Shown one piece after another: positions 17,599 to 25,799 of a stretch of 64,000 nt of DNA. How positions within the stretch are numbered: position 1 is the first letter of the stretch; the number at the start of each line of letters is the position of its first letter. The notes beneath the pieces were generated by a model that made no database searches, was not told the DNA's origin, and worked only from the letters and a program-made list of their open reading frames with translations. The DNA is from Zhenpiania hominis. Its GTDB lineage: Bacteria; Bacillota; Clostridia; Peptostreptococcales; Anaerovoracaceae. A program made the translations under genes and the position numbers. Location: contig NZ_JACRYT010000006.1 in assembly GCF_014333425.1 (NCBI RefSeq), positions 1-64,000 of the forward strand, read 5' to 3'.

Positions 17599-18317
17599 GG
17601 AGGATTTTTTTAGAAAAGAAAGAGATTCATAAAGGAAGCTTGGTTCTTGTTAATCGGAACCACGCGCTTCCGCGACAGATTGGGGAAGGACAGCTACGAT
17701 CTCTGGGAGGATCCGTGTCCATGGAGAAGGCCGCGGCCGCGCAGCTCGGGCGTCTTCTGGAAAGAAAACGGGAAATCGTCTGTGTCAGCGGATTTCGCAG
17801 CCGAAAAGAACAGGAGGAATTGTATCTCCGGTCCCTGGAGGAACATGGAGAAGTTTTTACGAACAAGTATGTGGCAGAGCCGGGACACAGTGAGCATGAG
17901 AGCGGTCTGGCAGTAGATCTGGCGCAAAGGGGAGCGCCGCCGGATCTCATACGCCCGTCTTTTCCGGACAGCGGCGTGTGCCGGAGTTTTCGGAAAAAGG
18001 CGCCGTGGTTCGGATTTATTCAGCGGTATGAGGAGGGGAAAGAAGCGATCACCGGAATCGCGTGCGAACCGTGGCATTTCCGGTATGTGGGCTTTCCCCA
18101 CTCTCTGATCATGCAGAAAAAAGGCCTCGCGCTGGAAGAATACCTGGATCTTCTGAAAACAGGCGGAGAGCTGATCTGGAAATACGCGGGCAGGCGCTTT
18201 CAAATCCGCTACGTGGATCTCGGCGGAAAGACATCAATCTTTGCGGAAATACCGGAACGAAGAGCCTGGCGAATTTCCGGCGACAACCGGAGCGGCTTTA
18301 TTGTTACGTTGTTTTAA
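17595..18317 (+). CDS. vanXY: VanXY-type D,D-peptidase
   Basis: A zinc D-Ala-D-Ala dipeptidase/carboxypeptidase of 240 residues. Metal ligands are predicted at His101 and Asp108 in the SEHESGLAVD motif and His161 in EPWHFRYVG, with Glu158 as base. There is no signal peptide or anchor, unlike VanY, so a cytoplasmic VanXY that removes D-Ala-ending precursors fits best. The sequence EITGI-like segment and PHSLIMQ near residue 170 also match VanXY-G. A vanT racemase and vanRS regulators, normally in vanG clusters, are not adjacent. Confidence 0.8.
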   Translation: MRRIFLEKKEIHKGSLVLVNRNHALPRQIGEGQLRSLGGSVSMEKAAAAQLGRLLERKREIVCVSGFRSRKEQEELYLRSLEEHGEVFTNKYVAEPGHSEHESGLAVDLAQRGAPPDLIRPSFPDSGVCRSFRKKAPWFGFIQRYEEGKEAITGIACEPWHFRYVGFPHSLIMQKKGLALEEYLDLLKTGGELIWKYAGRRFQIRYVDLGGKTSIFAEIPERRAWRISGDNRSGFIVTLF

Positions 18318-18329
18318 ACCGCAAATTGT

Positions 18330-18358
18330 TTGCAAGCGGCTTCCGATGCGGTTATACT
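18330..18358 (+). promoter_or_regulatory. Promoter of the TetR-family gene
   Basis: TTGCAA (18330-18335) and TATACT (18353-18358) with a 17-base spacer, between vanXY and the regulator start. Confidence 0.6.
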
Positions 18359-18393
18359 ATAGGCAGGTAAATTTTGTTGGGAGGCGGATGCAG

Positions 18394-19194
18394 ATGGGAA
18401 GAGAACCGACAGCGGAAAGGCGGATTGAGATCCTGGAGACAGCGGTCAGTTTATTTCTCAGCCAGGGATATTTAAGGACTTCCATGCAGGATGTGGCGGA
18501 GACGGCAAGTGTGTCAAAGGCAACGCTGTACCAGATTTTTGAATCCAAAGAAGGATTGGGAACCGAAGCAGTGTCTCTTCTTACGATGCGGATGCTGGAA
18601 CGGGTGGAGGCGGCAGCAGAGCGAAATCATCCCTTTTCTCAGGATCTGCTGAAGCAGAGCATCCAGATCCGTATGGAACAGTTCGCGCAGCGCAGCCGAT
18701 TGACGGAAGAGATTCTGTTTTCCATAGAGGAAGGACAGAAGGAACAGTATCTTCTGCCTCTGGTTCAGAACAGCCTGCGGATCGCCCGATGCTTTACAAG
18801 AGTGATCATGCGAACCTTCGGGCTGGGGAGCGAATTGATGGCGGGAGAACTGACCTTTGTTCTAAACGGTCTGCTGAGGGAGTATATGGCGGTAAACGGC
18901 GAGGAAGGGCTGAAGCTGGAAGAGGACGCGGTCTGCGATCTGATTATCGATTGTCTGGAGGCAGTGATGGAACGGCGCAGGGATAAGGAACGGATGATTA
19001 CCCCACAGCAGATGCGGACTTTTCAGGAAACGCTGGATGGAGAAGTGTCTTCCATATATCCGAATCTGCGGAAGATGCAGCTCCGCAAGGCACTGAAAGG
19101 CGCGATTCGGGATTACGAACAGAGCGGGGATCTTTCTTGTCTGCGGGAAGCATCCGCGCTGATTGATAAATTAAAGCAGATGGAAGAAAAATGA
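18394..19194 (+). CDS. TetR/AcrR family transcriptional regulator
   Basis: A 266-residue regulator with an N-terminal helix-turn-helix (about residues 8-55): LFLSQGYLRTSMQDVAE then VSKATLYQIFESKE. The ligand domain follows, and there is an unusual C-terminal helical extension of about 60 residues beyond the usual 190-210. GGGAGG (18379-18384) suits ATG 18394 better than ATG 18388. The next genes are housekeeping (cysteine desulfurase, thiI), so its targets are not evident; the van trio upstream is one possibility. Confidence 0.85.
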   Translation: MGREPTAERRIEILETAVSLFLSQGYLRTSMQDVAETASVSKATLYQIFESKEGLGTEAVSLLTMRMLERVEAAAERNHPFSQDLLKQSIQIRMEQFAQRSRLTEEILFSIEEGQKEQYLLPLVQNSLRIARCFTRVIMRTFGLGSELMAGELTFVLNGLLREYMAVNGEEGLKLEEDAVCDLIIDCLEAVMERRRDKERMITPQQMRTFQETLDGEVSSIYPNLRKMQLRKALKGAIRDYEQSGDLSCLREASALIDKLKQMEEK

Positions 19195-19264
19195 GCGGTT
19201 CGGATTCCTTGACGCAAGTGGGAGGATGAGATAAAATAAATAAGTTATAGACAAAGGAGAGACT

Positions 19265-20383
19265 ATGATTTATTTAGATAACAGCGCGACCACCAGACAG
19301 CATGATCAGGTGACGGATACGATGCTGACCTATATGCGGGAGGATTTCGGAAACCCGTCCTCGCTTTACAGCCTGGGCATCACGGCGGAAAAAGCGGTAA
19401 AAGAAGCCCGGAAAAAGGTAATGAAAGCCATGGGAAGAAAAGCGGGAACCGTTTATTTTACCTCCGGCGGAACGGAAGCGGACAGTATGGCGATCTTCGG
19501 AACCGCGATGGCGAGAAAGCGCCGGGGCCGCGGGATTGTGACCTCGAAGGTGGAGCATCCGGCGGTATTGGAGGCCTGCGGACGTCTGGAGGAAATGGGC
19601 TTTGAAGTTACATATGTAGGTGTGGATTCGGAATGCCGCGTCAATATGGAGGAGCTGAAAGCGGCCATCCGTGATGATACGATTCTGGTTACCATCATGC
19701 AGGTGAATAACGAAACCGGAACCATTATGCCTGTGGATGATCTTGCGGAATTGAAGCAGCAGGCGCTGCTGCACACAGACGCGGTACAGGCCTTCGGAAA
19801 AATCGGGCTGCCCGACGGCGCGGATCTGATTTCTGTCAGCGGACATAAGATCCACGGCCCCAAGGGGATTGGCGGGCTCTGGATTGGGGAAGGCGTCCGT
19901 ATCCGGCCGTTTTTAGTCGGCGGAGGCCAGGAGGCGGGCATGCGGTCCGGCACAGAGAACGTACCCGCCATCGCGGGATTCGGGATCGCGGCGGAGCTGG
20001 CGGAAGATCCGCAGCCTGCCGTAGCGCAGGTGCGGGACTACCTGCGAAGGGGTCTGAAAGAAGAAATCTCCGATATCCGGTTTAACAGCCCGGAGGATGC
20101 CTGTCCTTCGGTTTTGAATGTATCGTTTCTCGGGACGCGCGCGGAGGTGCTGCTCCACACACTGGAACAGGACGAAATTTATGTTTCCACAGGATCCGCG
20201 TGTTCCTCCAATAAGAAAGGACAGAGCCACGTGCTGGAAGCGATGGGGCTTTCCGATAAGGAGATTGAAGGGGCTGTGCGCTTCAGCTTCAGCCGATATA
20301 ATACGATAGAAGAGATGGATTTTGTTTTAGAAAAAGTAAAAGCTGCCGTATCCCGTTTTCGGAAGCTGGGGAGCTTTCGGTAG
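19265..20383 (+). CDS. Cysteine desulfurase (NifS/IscS family)
   Basis: A PLP enzyme of 372 residues that removes sulfur from cysteine to make an enzyme persulfide. The PLP lysine is Lys195 in SVSGHKIHGPKG and the persulfide cysteine is Cys313 in STGSACSSNKKGQ. The gene lies 15 bases before thiI, a common pairing in Firmicutes (as NifZ-ThiI) that supplies sulfur for 4-thiouridine in tRNA. It is therefore probably dedicated to ThiI rather than to general Fe-S assembly. Confidence 0.92.
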   Translation: MIYLDNSATTRQHDQVTDTMLTYMREDFGNPSSLYSLGITAEKAVKEARKKVMKAMGRKAGTVYFTSGGTEADSMAIFGTAMARKRRGRGIVTSKVEHPAVLEACGRLEEMGFEVTYVGVDSECRVNMEELKAAIRDDTILVTIMQVNNETGTIMPVDDLAELKQQALLHTDAVQAFGKIGLPDGADLISVSGHKIHGPKGIGGLWIGEGVRIRPFLVGGGQEAGMRSGTENVPAIAGFGIAAELAEDPQPAVAQVRDYLRRGLKEEISDIRFNSPEDACPSVLNVSFLGTRAEVLLHTLEQDEIYVSTGSACSSNKKGQSHVLEAMGLSDKEIEGAVRFSFSRYNTIEEMDFVLEKVKAAVSRFRKLGSFR

Positions 20384-20398
20384 CAGAAGGAGAAGGTC

Positions 20399-21586
20399 TT
20401 GAACGAGCAACATATTTTTATTGTCAGATGCGGAGAGGTTGCCTTAAAGGGCATGAACAAGCCATATTTTGAGCGGATGCTGGCGGAACGGATCCGCAAG
20501 CTGCTGAAACGGAAATTTGCGGATTTTGAAGTGAAGCGCCAGGAGGGGCTGATTTTCGTGAGAGCGGATAAATCCTATGAGAAAGAAGAGATTATCCGGG
20601 AAATTTCCAAAGTGTTTGGAGTCGCTTCCATCAGCCCGGCTGTGGAAGCGGAGCCCGCGCTGGACGCCATCGGCGAAGCGGCAGTCGCTTATATGAAAGA
20701 AGCTATCGAGGAACGGGGCATTCAGACGTTTAAAGTGAAGGCAAAGCGGGCGGATAAAAATTTTCCTGTAAAATCACCGGAAATCGGACGGATTATCGGA
20801 GCGAAAATCCTGATCGGATGCAAGGTGCTGCGGGTGGATGTCAACCATCCGGACTGCCTGCTTTTTGTGGATGTACGCCATGATAAAGCGTACATTTACC
20901 AGGACAAAATCGCCGGATTCGGCGGGCTGCCCCTGGGAACCAACGGCAAGGGCATGAGCCTTCTGTCCGGAGGTATCGACAGCCCGGTGGCTACCTGGAT
21001 GATGGCAAAGCGGGGAATGATGATCGAAGCGATCCATTTTCATTCCTATCCGTATACCAGTCAGAGAGCGCAGGAGAAAGTCGAAGAGCTGGCGAGAATC
21101 GTCGCTACCTATTGCGGCCGGTTTAAAATGCATGTGATCAATCTGCTGCCGATTCAGGAACAGATTGTTCAGAACTGTCCGGAAGAAGAAACAACCATTC
21201 TGGTTCGCCGTTTTATGATGCGGATCGCGGAAAAGGTCGCTGGTGAGACGGGCTGCGGCATGCTGATTACCGGAGAAAATCTGGGGCAGGTTGCCAGCCA
21301 GACCGCCGAAGCGCTGGTGGTAACCGACGCGTCGGTCAAGATGCCGGTTATGCGTCCGCTGATCGCGTTGGATAAAGTCGATATTATGGATAAGGCGCGG
21401 GAGATCGGTACGTATGAAACGTCAATCCAGCCTTATGAGGATTGCTGCACCGTATTCCTTCCCAAGCATCCGGTGACAAAGCCGAGACTGGAGCGAATCC
21501 TGGAATCCGAGAGCCGCCTGGACTGCGAAACTCTGATCGCGGATGCTGCAGCTTCCAGAGAAACCATCGACATAAAGCCGGAATAA
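20399..21586 (+). CDS. thiI: tRNA 4-thiouridine synthase ThiI
   Basis: A 395-residue sulfurtransferase with an N-terminal ferredoxin-like and THUMP region (to about residue 165) and a PP-loop ATP pyrophosphatase domain (LLSGGIDSPVA). It adenylates U8 of tRNA and installs sulfur. There is no C-terminal rhodanese domain, as in Bacillus ThiI, so the upstream desulfurase would deliver sulfur directly. The start is TTG at 20399: conserved VRCGEVALKGMN lies before the first internal ATG that could serve, and AAGGAGAAGG is upstream. Confidence 0.93.
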   Translation: MNEQHIFIVRCGEVALKGMNKPYFERMLAERIRKLLKRKFADFEVKRQEGLIFVRADKSYEKEEIIREISKVFGVASISPAVEAEPALDAIGEAAVAYMKEAIEERGIQTFKVKAKRADKNFPVKSPEIGRIIGAKILIGCKVLRVDVNHPDCLLFVDVRHDKAYIYQDKIAGFGGLPLGTNGKGMSLLSGGIDSPVATWMMAKRGMMIEAIHFHSYPYTSQRAQEKVEELARIVATYCGRFKMHVINLLPIQEQIVQNCPEEETTILVRRFMMRIAEKVAGETGCGMLITGENLGQVASQTAEALVVTDASVKMPVMRPLIALDKVDIMDKAREIGTYETSIQPYEDCCTVFLPKHPVTKPRLERILESESRLDCETLIADAAASRETIDIKPE

Positions 21587-21691
21587 TCGCTAAAAATAGA
21601 AGAATTTCCTCCTTTTCTCCTAAGGACAAGCCGGCAGGGCGGTACTATAATGGAACTGTACCGTGCAGGTCAGAGAAAGGAGGACTTTTTT

Positions 21692-22072
21692 ATGCATGTA
21701 AAATTTCAGATGACAGATGATATTCTAATCGCTTCCGTATTTGGAGAACTGGATCATCACAGCGCGGCCGCGGTGCGGGATGAAATTGATCAGACGATGG
21801 AAGCCTTTCAATGCCGGCATCTGATTTTGGATTTTGAAAAAGTAACGTTCATGGACAGTTCCGGTATCGGCGTGGTACTGGGAAGATATAATAAGGTGAC
21901 CCGCAAAGACGGAAGGATTTTTCTCGCGGGATGTTCCGAATTCGTGGAAAAGATTTTATATATGGCGGGAGTATTTTCCCTTGTGGACAGGCAGAAGAAT
22001 GTGCAGGATGCGCTCTGTCTTTTGAAAGGACAGCGGCAGATGCAGATGGAGGTGAGTGCCAGTGGAGAATAG
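21692..22072 (+). CDS. spoIIAA: Anti-sigma F factor antagonist SpoIIAA
   Basis: A STAS-domain protein of 126 residues that frees SigF from SpoIIAB in the forespore. The phosphorylation site is Ser57 in FMDSSGIGVVLGRY. GAAAGGAGG lies before ATG 21692, which is taken over the longer open frame from 21650. It is the first gene of a canonical spoIIA operon and its 3-prime end overlaps spoIIAB. Confidence 0.93.
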   Translation: MHVKFQMTDDILIASVFGELDHHSAAAVRDEIDQTMEAFQCRHLILDFEKVTFMDSSGIGVVLGRYNKVTRKDGRIFLAGCSEFVEKILYMAGVFSLVDRQKNVQDALCLLKGQRQMQMEVSASGE

Positions 22073-22499
22073 AATGAAGATGGAATTCGCGGCCCGCGCG
22101 GAAAACGAAGCCTTTGCCCGGGCCGCGGCCGCGGCCTTTGTGGCGTGTCTGGATCCGACGATTGAAGAACTTACGGAAATCAAGACCGGCGTTTCCGAAG
22201 CGGTCAGCAACAGCATCATCCACGGATATGGGGAAGATCCGGAAAAGATGGTGGAACTGGAATGCAGGATTCTCACGGATCGGAAAGTTGTTCTTCTTGT
22301 CCGGGATCAGGGCGCGGGCATTGCGGATGTGGAGAAAGCCAGAGAACCGATGTTTACGACAGGAAAGCCGGAAGAACGTTCCGGTATGGGATTTACGGTG
22401 ATGGAAAGCTTTATGGATCGAGTAGAGGTCACCTCATGTGTGGGAGAGGGAACCACCGTGACGATGATCAAACAGTTGGATGTCGGCGATGGCTTCTAA
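22062..22499 (+). CDS. spoIIAB: Anti-sigma F factor SpoIIAB
   Basis: A GHKL-type serine kinase and anti-sigma factor of 145 residues. ATP-site blocks are visible: EAVSNSIIHGYG (N box), VRDQGAGI (G1) and RSGMGFTVMESFMD (G2). It binds SigF and phosphorylates SpoIIAA. GTG 22062 has GGAGG nine bases upstream; GTG 22056 is too close to that site. It overlaps spoIIAA by 11 bases and sigF by 20 bases. Confidence 0.92.
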   Translation: MENRMKMEFAARAENEAFARAAAAAFVACLDPTIEELTEIKTGVSEAVSNSIIHGYGEDPEKMVELECRILTDRKVVLLVRDQGAGIADVEKAREPMFTTGKPEERSGMGFTVMESFMDRVEVTSCVGEGTTVTMIKQLDVGDGF

Positions 22500-23229
22500 A
22501 TATGTCCCGGTTAAAAAAGAAGATACATACGCCCTGATTCAAAGAGCCCAGCAGGGAGATCGGCAGGCATGCGAACAGATTGTCAGCCAGAATACCGGCC
22601 TTGTGAAAAATCTGGCTCTGAAGTTCGCGGGATCCGGCTATGAACTGGAAGATCTGCTGCAAATCGGGTTTATGGGTCTGCTTAAAGCCATTGAACGGTT
22701 TGACATGAGCTTTGACGTGATGTTTTCCACCTACGCGGTGCCTATGATTCTGGGAGAAATCAAACGGTATATCCGCGATGACGGCAAGCTCAAGGTCAGC
22801 CGCCAGATGAAGACGGACATCCGGAATCTGAAACGGATCAAAGAAGAATACTATTATAAGAACGGGACCTGGCCCAAGCTGAGCTACCTTGCCCGGGAAA
22901 TGGAGGTTCCGGTGGAGAAGGTGCTGGAAATTCTGGACGCGGCGGAAGCCCTCTCTAACGTGGAAAGTCTGGACAACAGTGAAATCTCGGAAGGCTATCG
23001 GGAAAAAAAGGTCAGTCATATTTCCGAGGAAGATCGGAATATCGAACTGATCGACTTGAAAATGGTGATCGGCTCCCTTTCGGAGCGGGAGCGGCAGGTG
23101 ATTGTGCTTCGGTATTTCAAAGACATGACCCAGCAGCAGATTGCGGGAAAAATGGGAATTTCCCAGGTGCAGGTATCCCGCATCGAGAAAAAAGTACTCA
23201 AAAGTATGCGGGAGAAGATGGTGGAATAA
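22480..23229 (+). CDS. sigF: Forespore sigma factor SigF
   Basis: A sigma-70 family factor of 249 residues for early forespore transcription. Region 2 shows DLLQIGFMGLLKAIERFD and STYAVPMILGEIKRYI; region 4 shows SERERQVIVLRYF and GISQVQVSRIEKKVLK. The order spoIIAA-spoIIAB-sigF confirms it. The start may be 22480 or the ATG at 22489; no strong ribosome site is seen, as expected for coupling to spoIIAB. No spoVA genes follow, unlike in Bacillus. Confidence 0.93.
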   Translation: MSAMASKYVPVKKEDTYALIQRAQQGDRQACEQIVSQNTGLVKNLALKFAGSGYELEDLLQIGFMGLLKAIERFDMSFDVMFSTYAVPMILGEIKRYIRDDGKLKVSRQMKTDIRNLKRIKEEYYYKNGTWPKLSYLAREMEVPVEKVLEILDAAEALSNVESLDNSEISEGYREKKVSHISEEDRNIELIDLKMVIGSLSERERQVIVLRYFKDMTQQQIAGKMGISQVQVSRIEKKVLKSMREKMVE

Positions 23230-23269
23230 AAGGAAAGAATTGCTTATCACGAAGCTGTGATAAAATGCC

Positions 23270-23311
23270 CGGAGGGGTATGGAAACTGCATGAGAATTCC
23301 ATACCCCTCCG
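23270..23311. terminator. Hairpin between convergent sigF and a dehydrogenase gene
   Basis: CGGAGGGGTATGGAA (23270-23284) and TTCCATACCCCTCCG (23297-23311) form a perfect 15-bp stem with a 12-base loop. Neither side has a real T-run, so it may act as a bidirectional terminator of poor efficiency or as a 3-prime end stabiliser. It sits between two converging operons. Confidence 0.55.
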
Positions 23312-23333
23312 TCTTACCGGTAAAAACTGATTA

Positions 23334-24107
23334 TTACAGGAAAGCAGCGTTGCAGACCTGAAGAACCTGGCCTTTTACGCATCTTCCCATTTCACTTGCC
23401 AGATAGAGACATGCCCATGCCTGATCGATGCACTCACATTCCGGTCCGGGGAAATATACATATTTGTCATTATGTCCCTCCCAGGATTTTCCGCCTTCCT
23501 GTTTCCCCTCCAGGTTTGCGAGGTGTGCCGGTGTACGGGTGGCTCCCGGGGCAATTGCGTTGACCCGAATATTCGTATCATTCAGCAGCATCGCTACATT
23601 TTTGGTCAGCGTGTTAAGGCCTCCCTTGGAAGAAGTATAGGAAGCGCCGCACATGGGACGCTGACCGTTTACAGAAGATACATTGATGATAACGCCGTCG
23701 TTTTTAGGGCGGAAGATCTTTAGAGATTCCCGAATCCATTTCATCGGGCCTTCCAGATTTACTTTGAGTATAAAGTCCATCCATTCATCTTCGGTTTCTT
23801 CAATGGATTTCTGCTCTCCGATTCCGGCATTATTTAAGACAATGTCCAGATCGCCATAGGCATCCGTCGCGGTTTTGATTACATTCTGGATATCTTTTGT
23901 ATATTGATTATCTGCGACAACACCAATAACATCGGGATAGCCCATATTCTTGATCTTTTTGACCTCTTCATCAAGCTTTTCCTGGCCGCGGGCAGTAATG
24001 ACAAGCCTGGCTCCCTCTTCCGCAAAGAGCTCTGCCATTGCGCAGCCCATGCCGTAACTGGCTCCTGTGATGATTGCAACTTTTCCGTCTAACATTTTCG
24101 CTTTCAT
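23334..24107 (-). CDS. Short-chain dehydrogenase/reductase (SDR)
   Basis: A classical SDR of 257 residues. It has the nucleotide motif TGASYGMG near residue 14, NNAG, the catalytic Ser in NVSS, and YTSSK. The substrate is unknown. The C-terminus ends in GQVLQVCNAAFL rather than the usual VDGG. It is transcribed with the MFS gene 43 bases upstream, which suggests import or export of the compound it oxidises or reduces. Gut Clostridia often use such enzymes on steroids or sugars, but nothing here decides this. The start at 24107 has GGAGGAG upstream. Confidence 0.85.
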   Translation of the reverse strand: MKAKMLDGKVAIITGASYGMGCAMAELFAEEGARLVITARGQEKLDEEVKKIKNMGYPDVIGVVADNQYTKDIQNVIKTATDAYGDLDIVLNNAGIGEQKSIEETEDEWMDFILKVNLEGPMKWIRESLKIFRPKNDGVIINVSSVNGQRPMCGASYTSSKGGLNTLTKNVAMLLNDTNIRVNAIAPGATRTPAHLANLEGKQEGGKSWEGHNDKYVYFPGPECECIDQAWACLYLASEMGRCVKGQVLQVCNAAFL

Positions 24108-24150
24108 AATAACTCCTCCATTCTTAAATATAATAAATATAGGATAATGA

Positions 24151-25455
24151 TTACTTGAGCCCTGCCCGTTCCGCGGCAACCTCTTCTTCGGTATAAGATT
24201 TTCTGGTAGCTATAAAGAACAGCAGAGCAGTTACGATACTTAAGCAAATAATAAGAATAAATGCCGACTTGTAGCTTCCGGTTACATCGAAGATTCTTGC
24301 TACAATTACGGTAGAGATTCCAACACCGATGTAGCATCCGCCGCCTACAATACCCATCTTTTTCGCAAAGTCCTTTGTCCCCAGAGCTTCTCTTGCGGAC
24401 GCACCCATCGGAAGCTGTACAGCGCCGTCCGCAAATCCGAGCAGCGCTGCCGACAGGAAGATAATCGGAAGGGAAACAATATCAGCCAGGAACAGACAGG
24501 AAACGATGATTACCATAATAAAGCAGATAAGCTGAGAATATTTACTTCCAAGTTTATCGCATACCGGCCCCAGAACCAGGAATGCCGCGATCTGGAACAA
24601 CCAGCTGAATCCCATAATAAAGCCTGCCTGCTCCGCATAACCGTGAGAAGCGGCGATTAACGCAAAGTTCCCCAAAAGCCCATAGTCACAGATCCCTGCT
24701 AGGATGTAGCAGACCGGAAGCAGCCAAAACCGTCCTTTGCGGGCGCTTGCTTTAAAAGAGAGTCCGGTTTCAATTGTGACTTCCCTGTCGTTATTGGTAT
24801 TCTTTTTTGCTTCTTCCAGAAGCTCTGCCTCGCCTCTTGCCAGGCAGTCTGCATCTTCCTTGTTGACATAGAGTATATACACCAGAAACGTAAAGACAAG
24901 TGAAATGACAGCACTGATATAAAAGGGAATTCGGAAACCGATGGAAACCATAACGATTCCCCACATAGAATTAAAGAAAGCACCGCCCAGAGGTCCGAAA
25001 CTCTGCGCGATTCCGGTATATCTGGCTGTATTCTTTTTAAACCAGCTGTTGATCATGACATTCAGTGTGTTGATGTTGATAAACGCCAGCCCGATTGCGA
25101 ATACAGTTGCCGCAAACCACATAAACTGAATGGACGGAGATACCCCGAACAAGGCGAATCCAGCTGTACAGAACAACCCGCCGATTAGAATCATTTTTCG
25201 TGTGCCGAACTTATCAATACAGATACCGTAAATAGTCATACTGATTGCGGCATTTACCCAGCTTAAGATTGTAAAGTTTATCATGAATTGCGCAGTCGAA
25301 CATCCCAGATCCTCTACAACAAATACGGAATATGTACCAAGCGCATTCCAACCCATGCCTGTCCAGCTGACCATCAGCAGACAGGCGGCAATCATACCCT
25401 GCATAGAGCGTTTCTTTGTCAGAGCACTGTCGCCAATTATAACATTTCTTTCCAT
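24151..25455 (-). CDS. MFS transporter
   Basis: A major facilitator protein of 434 residues with about twelve membrane segments and a central cytoplasmic loop (about residues 195-225) rich in Glu and Lys. The pattern, including IYGICIDKFGTRK between segments 2 and 3, resembles the oxalate/formate-antiporter and related anion groups, but I cannot name a substrate. The start at 25455 (MERNV) has GGAGGA upstream and is preferred to the 4-residue-longer form. It leads the two-gene minus-strand operon. Confidence 0.82.
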   Translation of the reverse strand: MERNVIIGDSALTKKRSMQGMIAACLLMVSWTGMGWNALGTYSVFVVEDLGCSTAQFMINFTILSWVNAAISMTIYGICIDKFGTRKMILIGGLFCTAGFALFGVSPSIQFMWFAATVFAIGLAFININTLNVMINSWFKKNTARYTGIAQSFGPLGGAFFNSMWGIVMVSIGFRIPFYISAVISLVFTFLVYILYVNKEDADCLARGEAELLEEAKKNTNNDREVTIETGLSFKASARKGRFWLLPVCYILAGICDYGLLGNFALIAASHGYAEQAGFIMGFSWLFQIAAFLVLGPVCDKLGSKYSQLICFIMVIIVSCLFLADIVSLPIIFLSAALLGFADGAVQLPMGASAREALGTKDFAKKMGIVGGGCYIGVGISTVIVARIFDVTGSYKSAFILIICLSIVTALLFFIATRKSYTEEEVAAERAGLK

Positions 25456-25480
25456 TTGTTCCTCCAATCATTAAATTCGA

Positions 25481-25508
25481 TCATTAAAGTAGAACAATAA
25501 CTGGTCAA
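25481..25508 (-). promoter_or_regulatory. Possible promoter of the MFS-SDR operon
   Basis: On the minus strand TTGACC (25508-25503) and TAATGA (25486-25481) are separated by 16 bases, close to the MFS start. The rest of the 344-base gap 25456-25799 is AT-rich and holds only this and the divergent symporter promoter. Confidence 0.4.
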
Positions 25509-25708
25509 CACAAAAGCAATCGTTATAAATCGTCTGAGCTGCGCAACTCTTACAAATAATTATAATAGTCAGAATAAAATATGGAATCTATACAAACCTG
25601 ATATTTGATACAAGAAAATCTGATACCCCATAGTTAATAATTTAACAACAAATCGAAATGGGATAAATCAAAAATATGATTATTATTCACAGATATGCAT
25701 AATAATGA

Positions 25709-25737
25709 TTGACGCGCTTTTTCGAATTCATTATAAT
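25709..25737 (+). promoter_or_regulatory. Sigma-A promoter of the symporter-Etf operon
   Basis: TTGACG (25709-25714) and TATAAT (25732-25737) with an exact 17-base spacer. This strong promoter would drive the genes from 25800 to 32918, which have no further promoter or terminator that I can see. Confidence 0.85.
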
Positions 25738-25799
25738 ATACAATATATTAAATGTTATATTTTTTGTGTATGGCAATTTGCGAAAGAAAGGAGTTTCAA

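Noticed and set aside
15725..18317. A full, inducible vanG resistance cluster
   Set aside because: No vanR, vanS or vanT lies next to the trio and no mobile element is visible. Only the three structural genes are supported.
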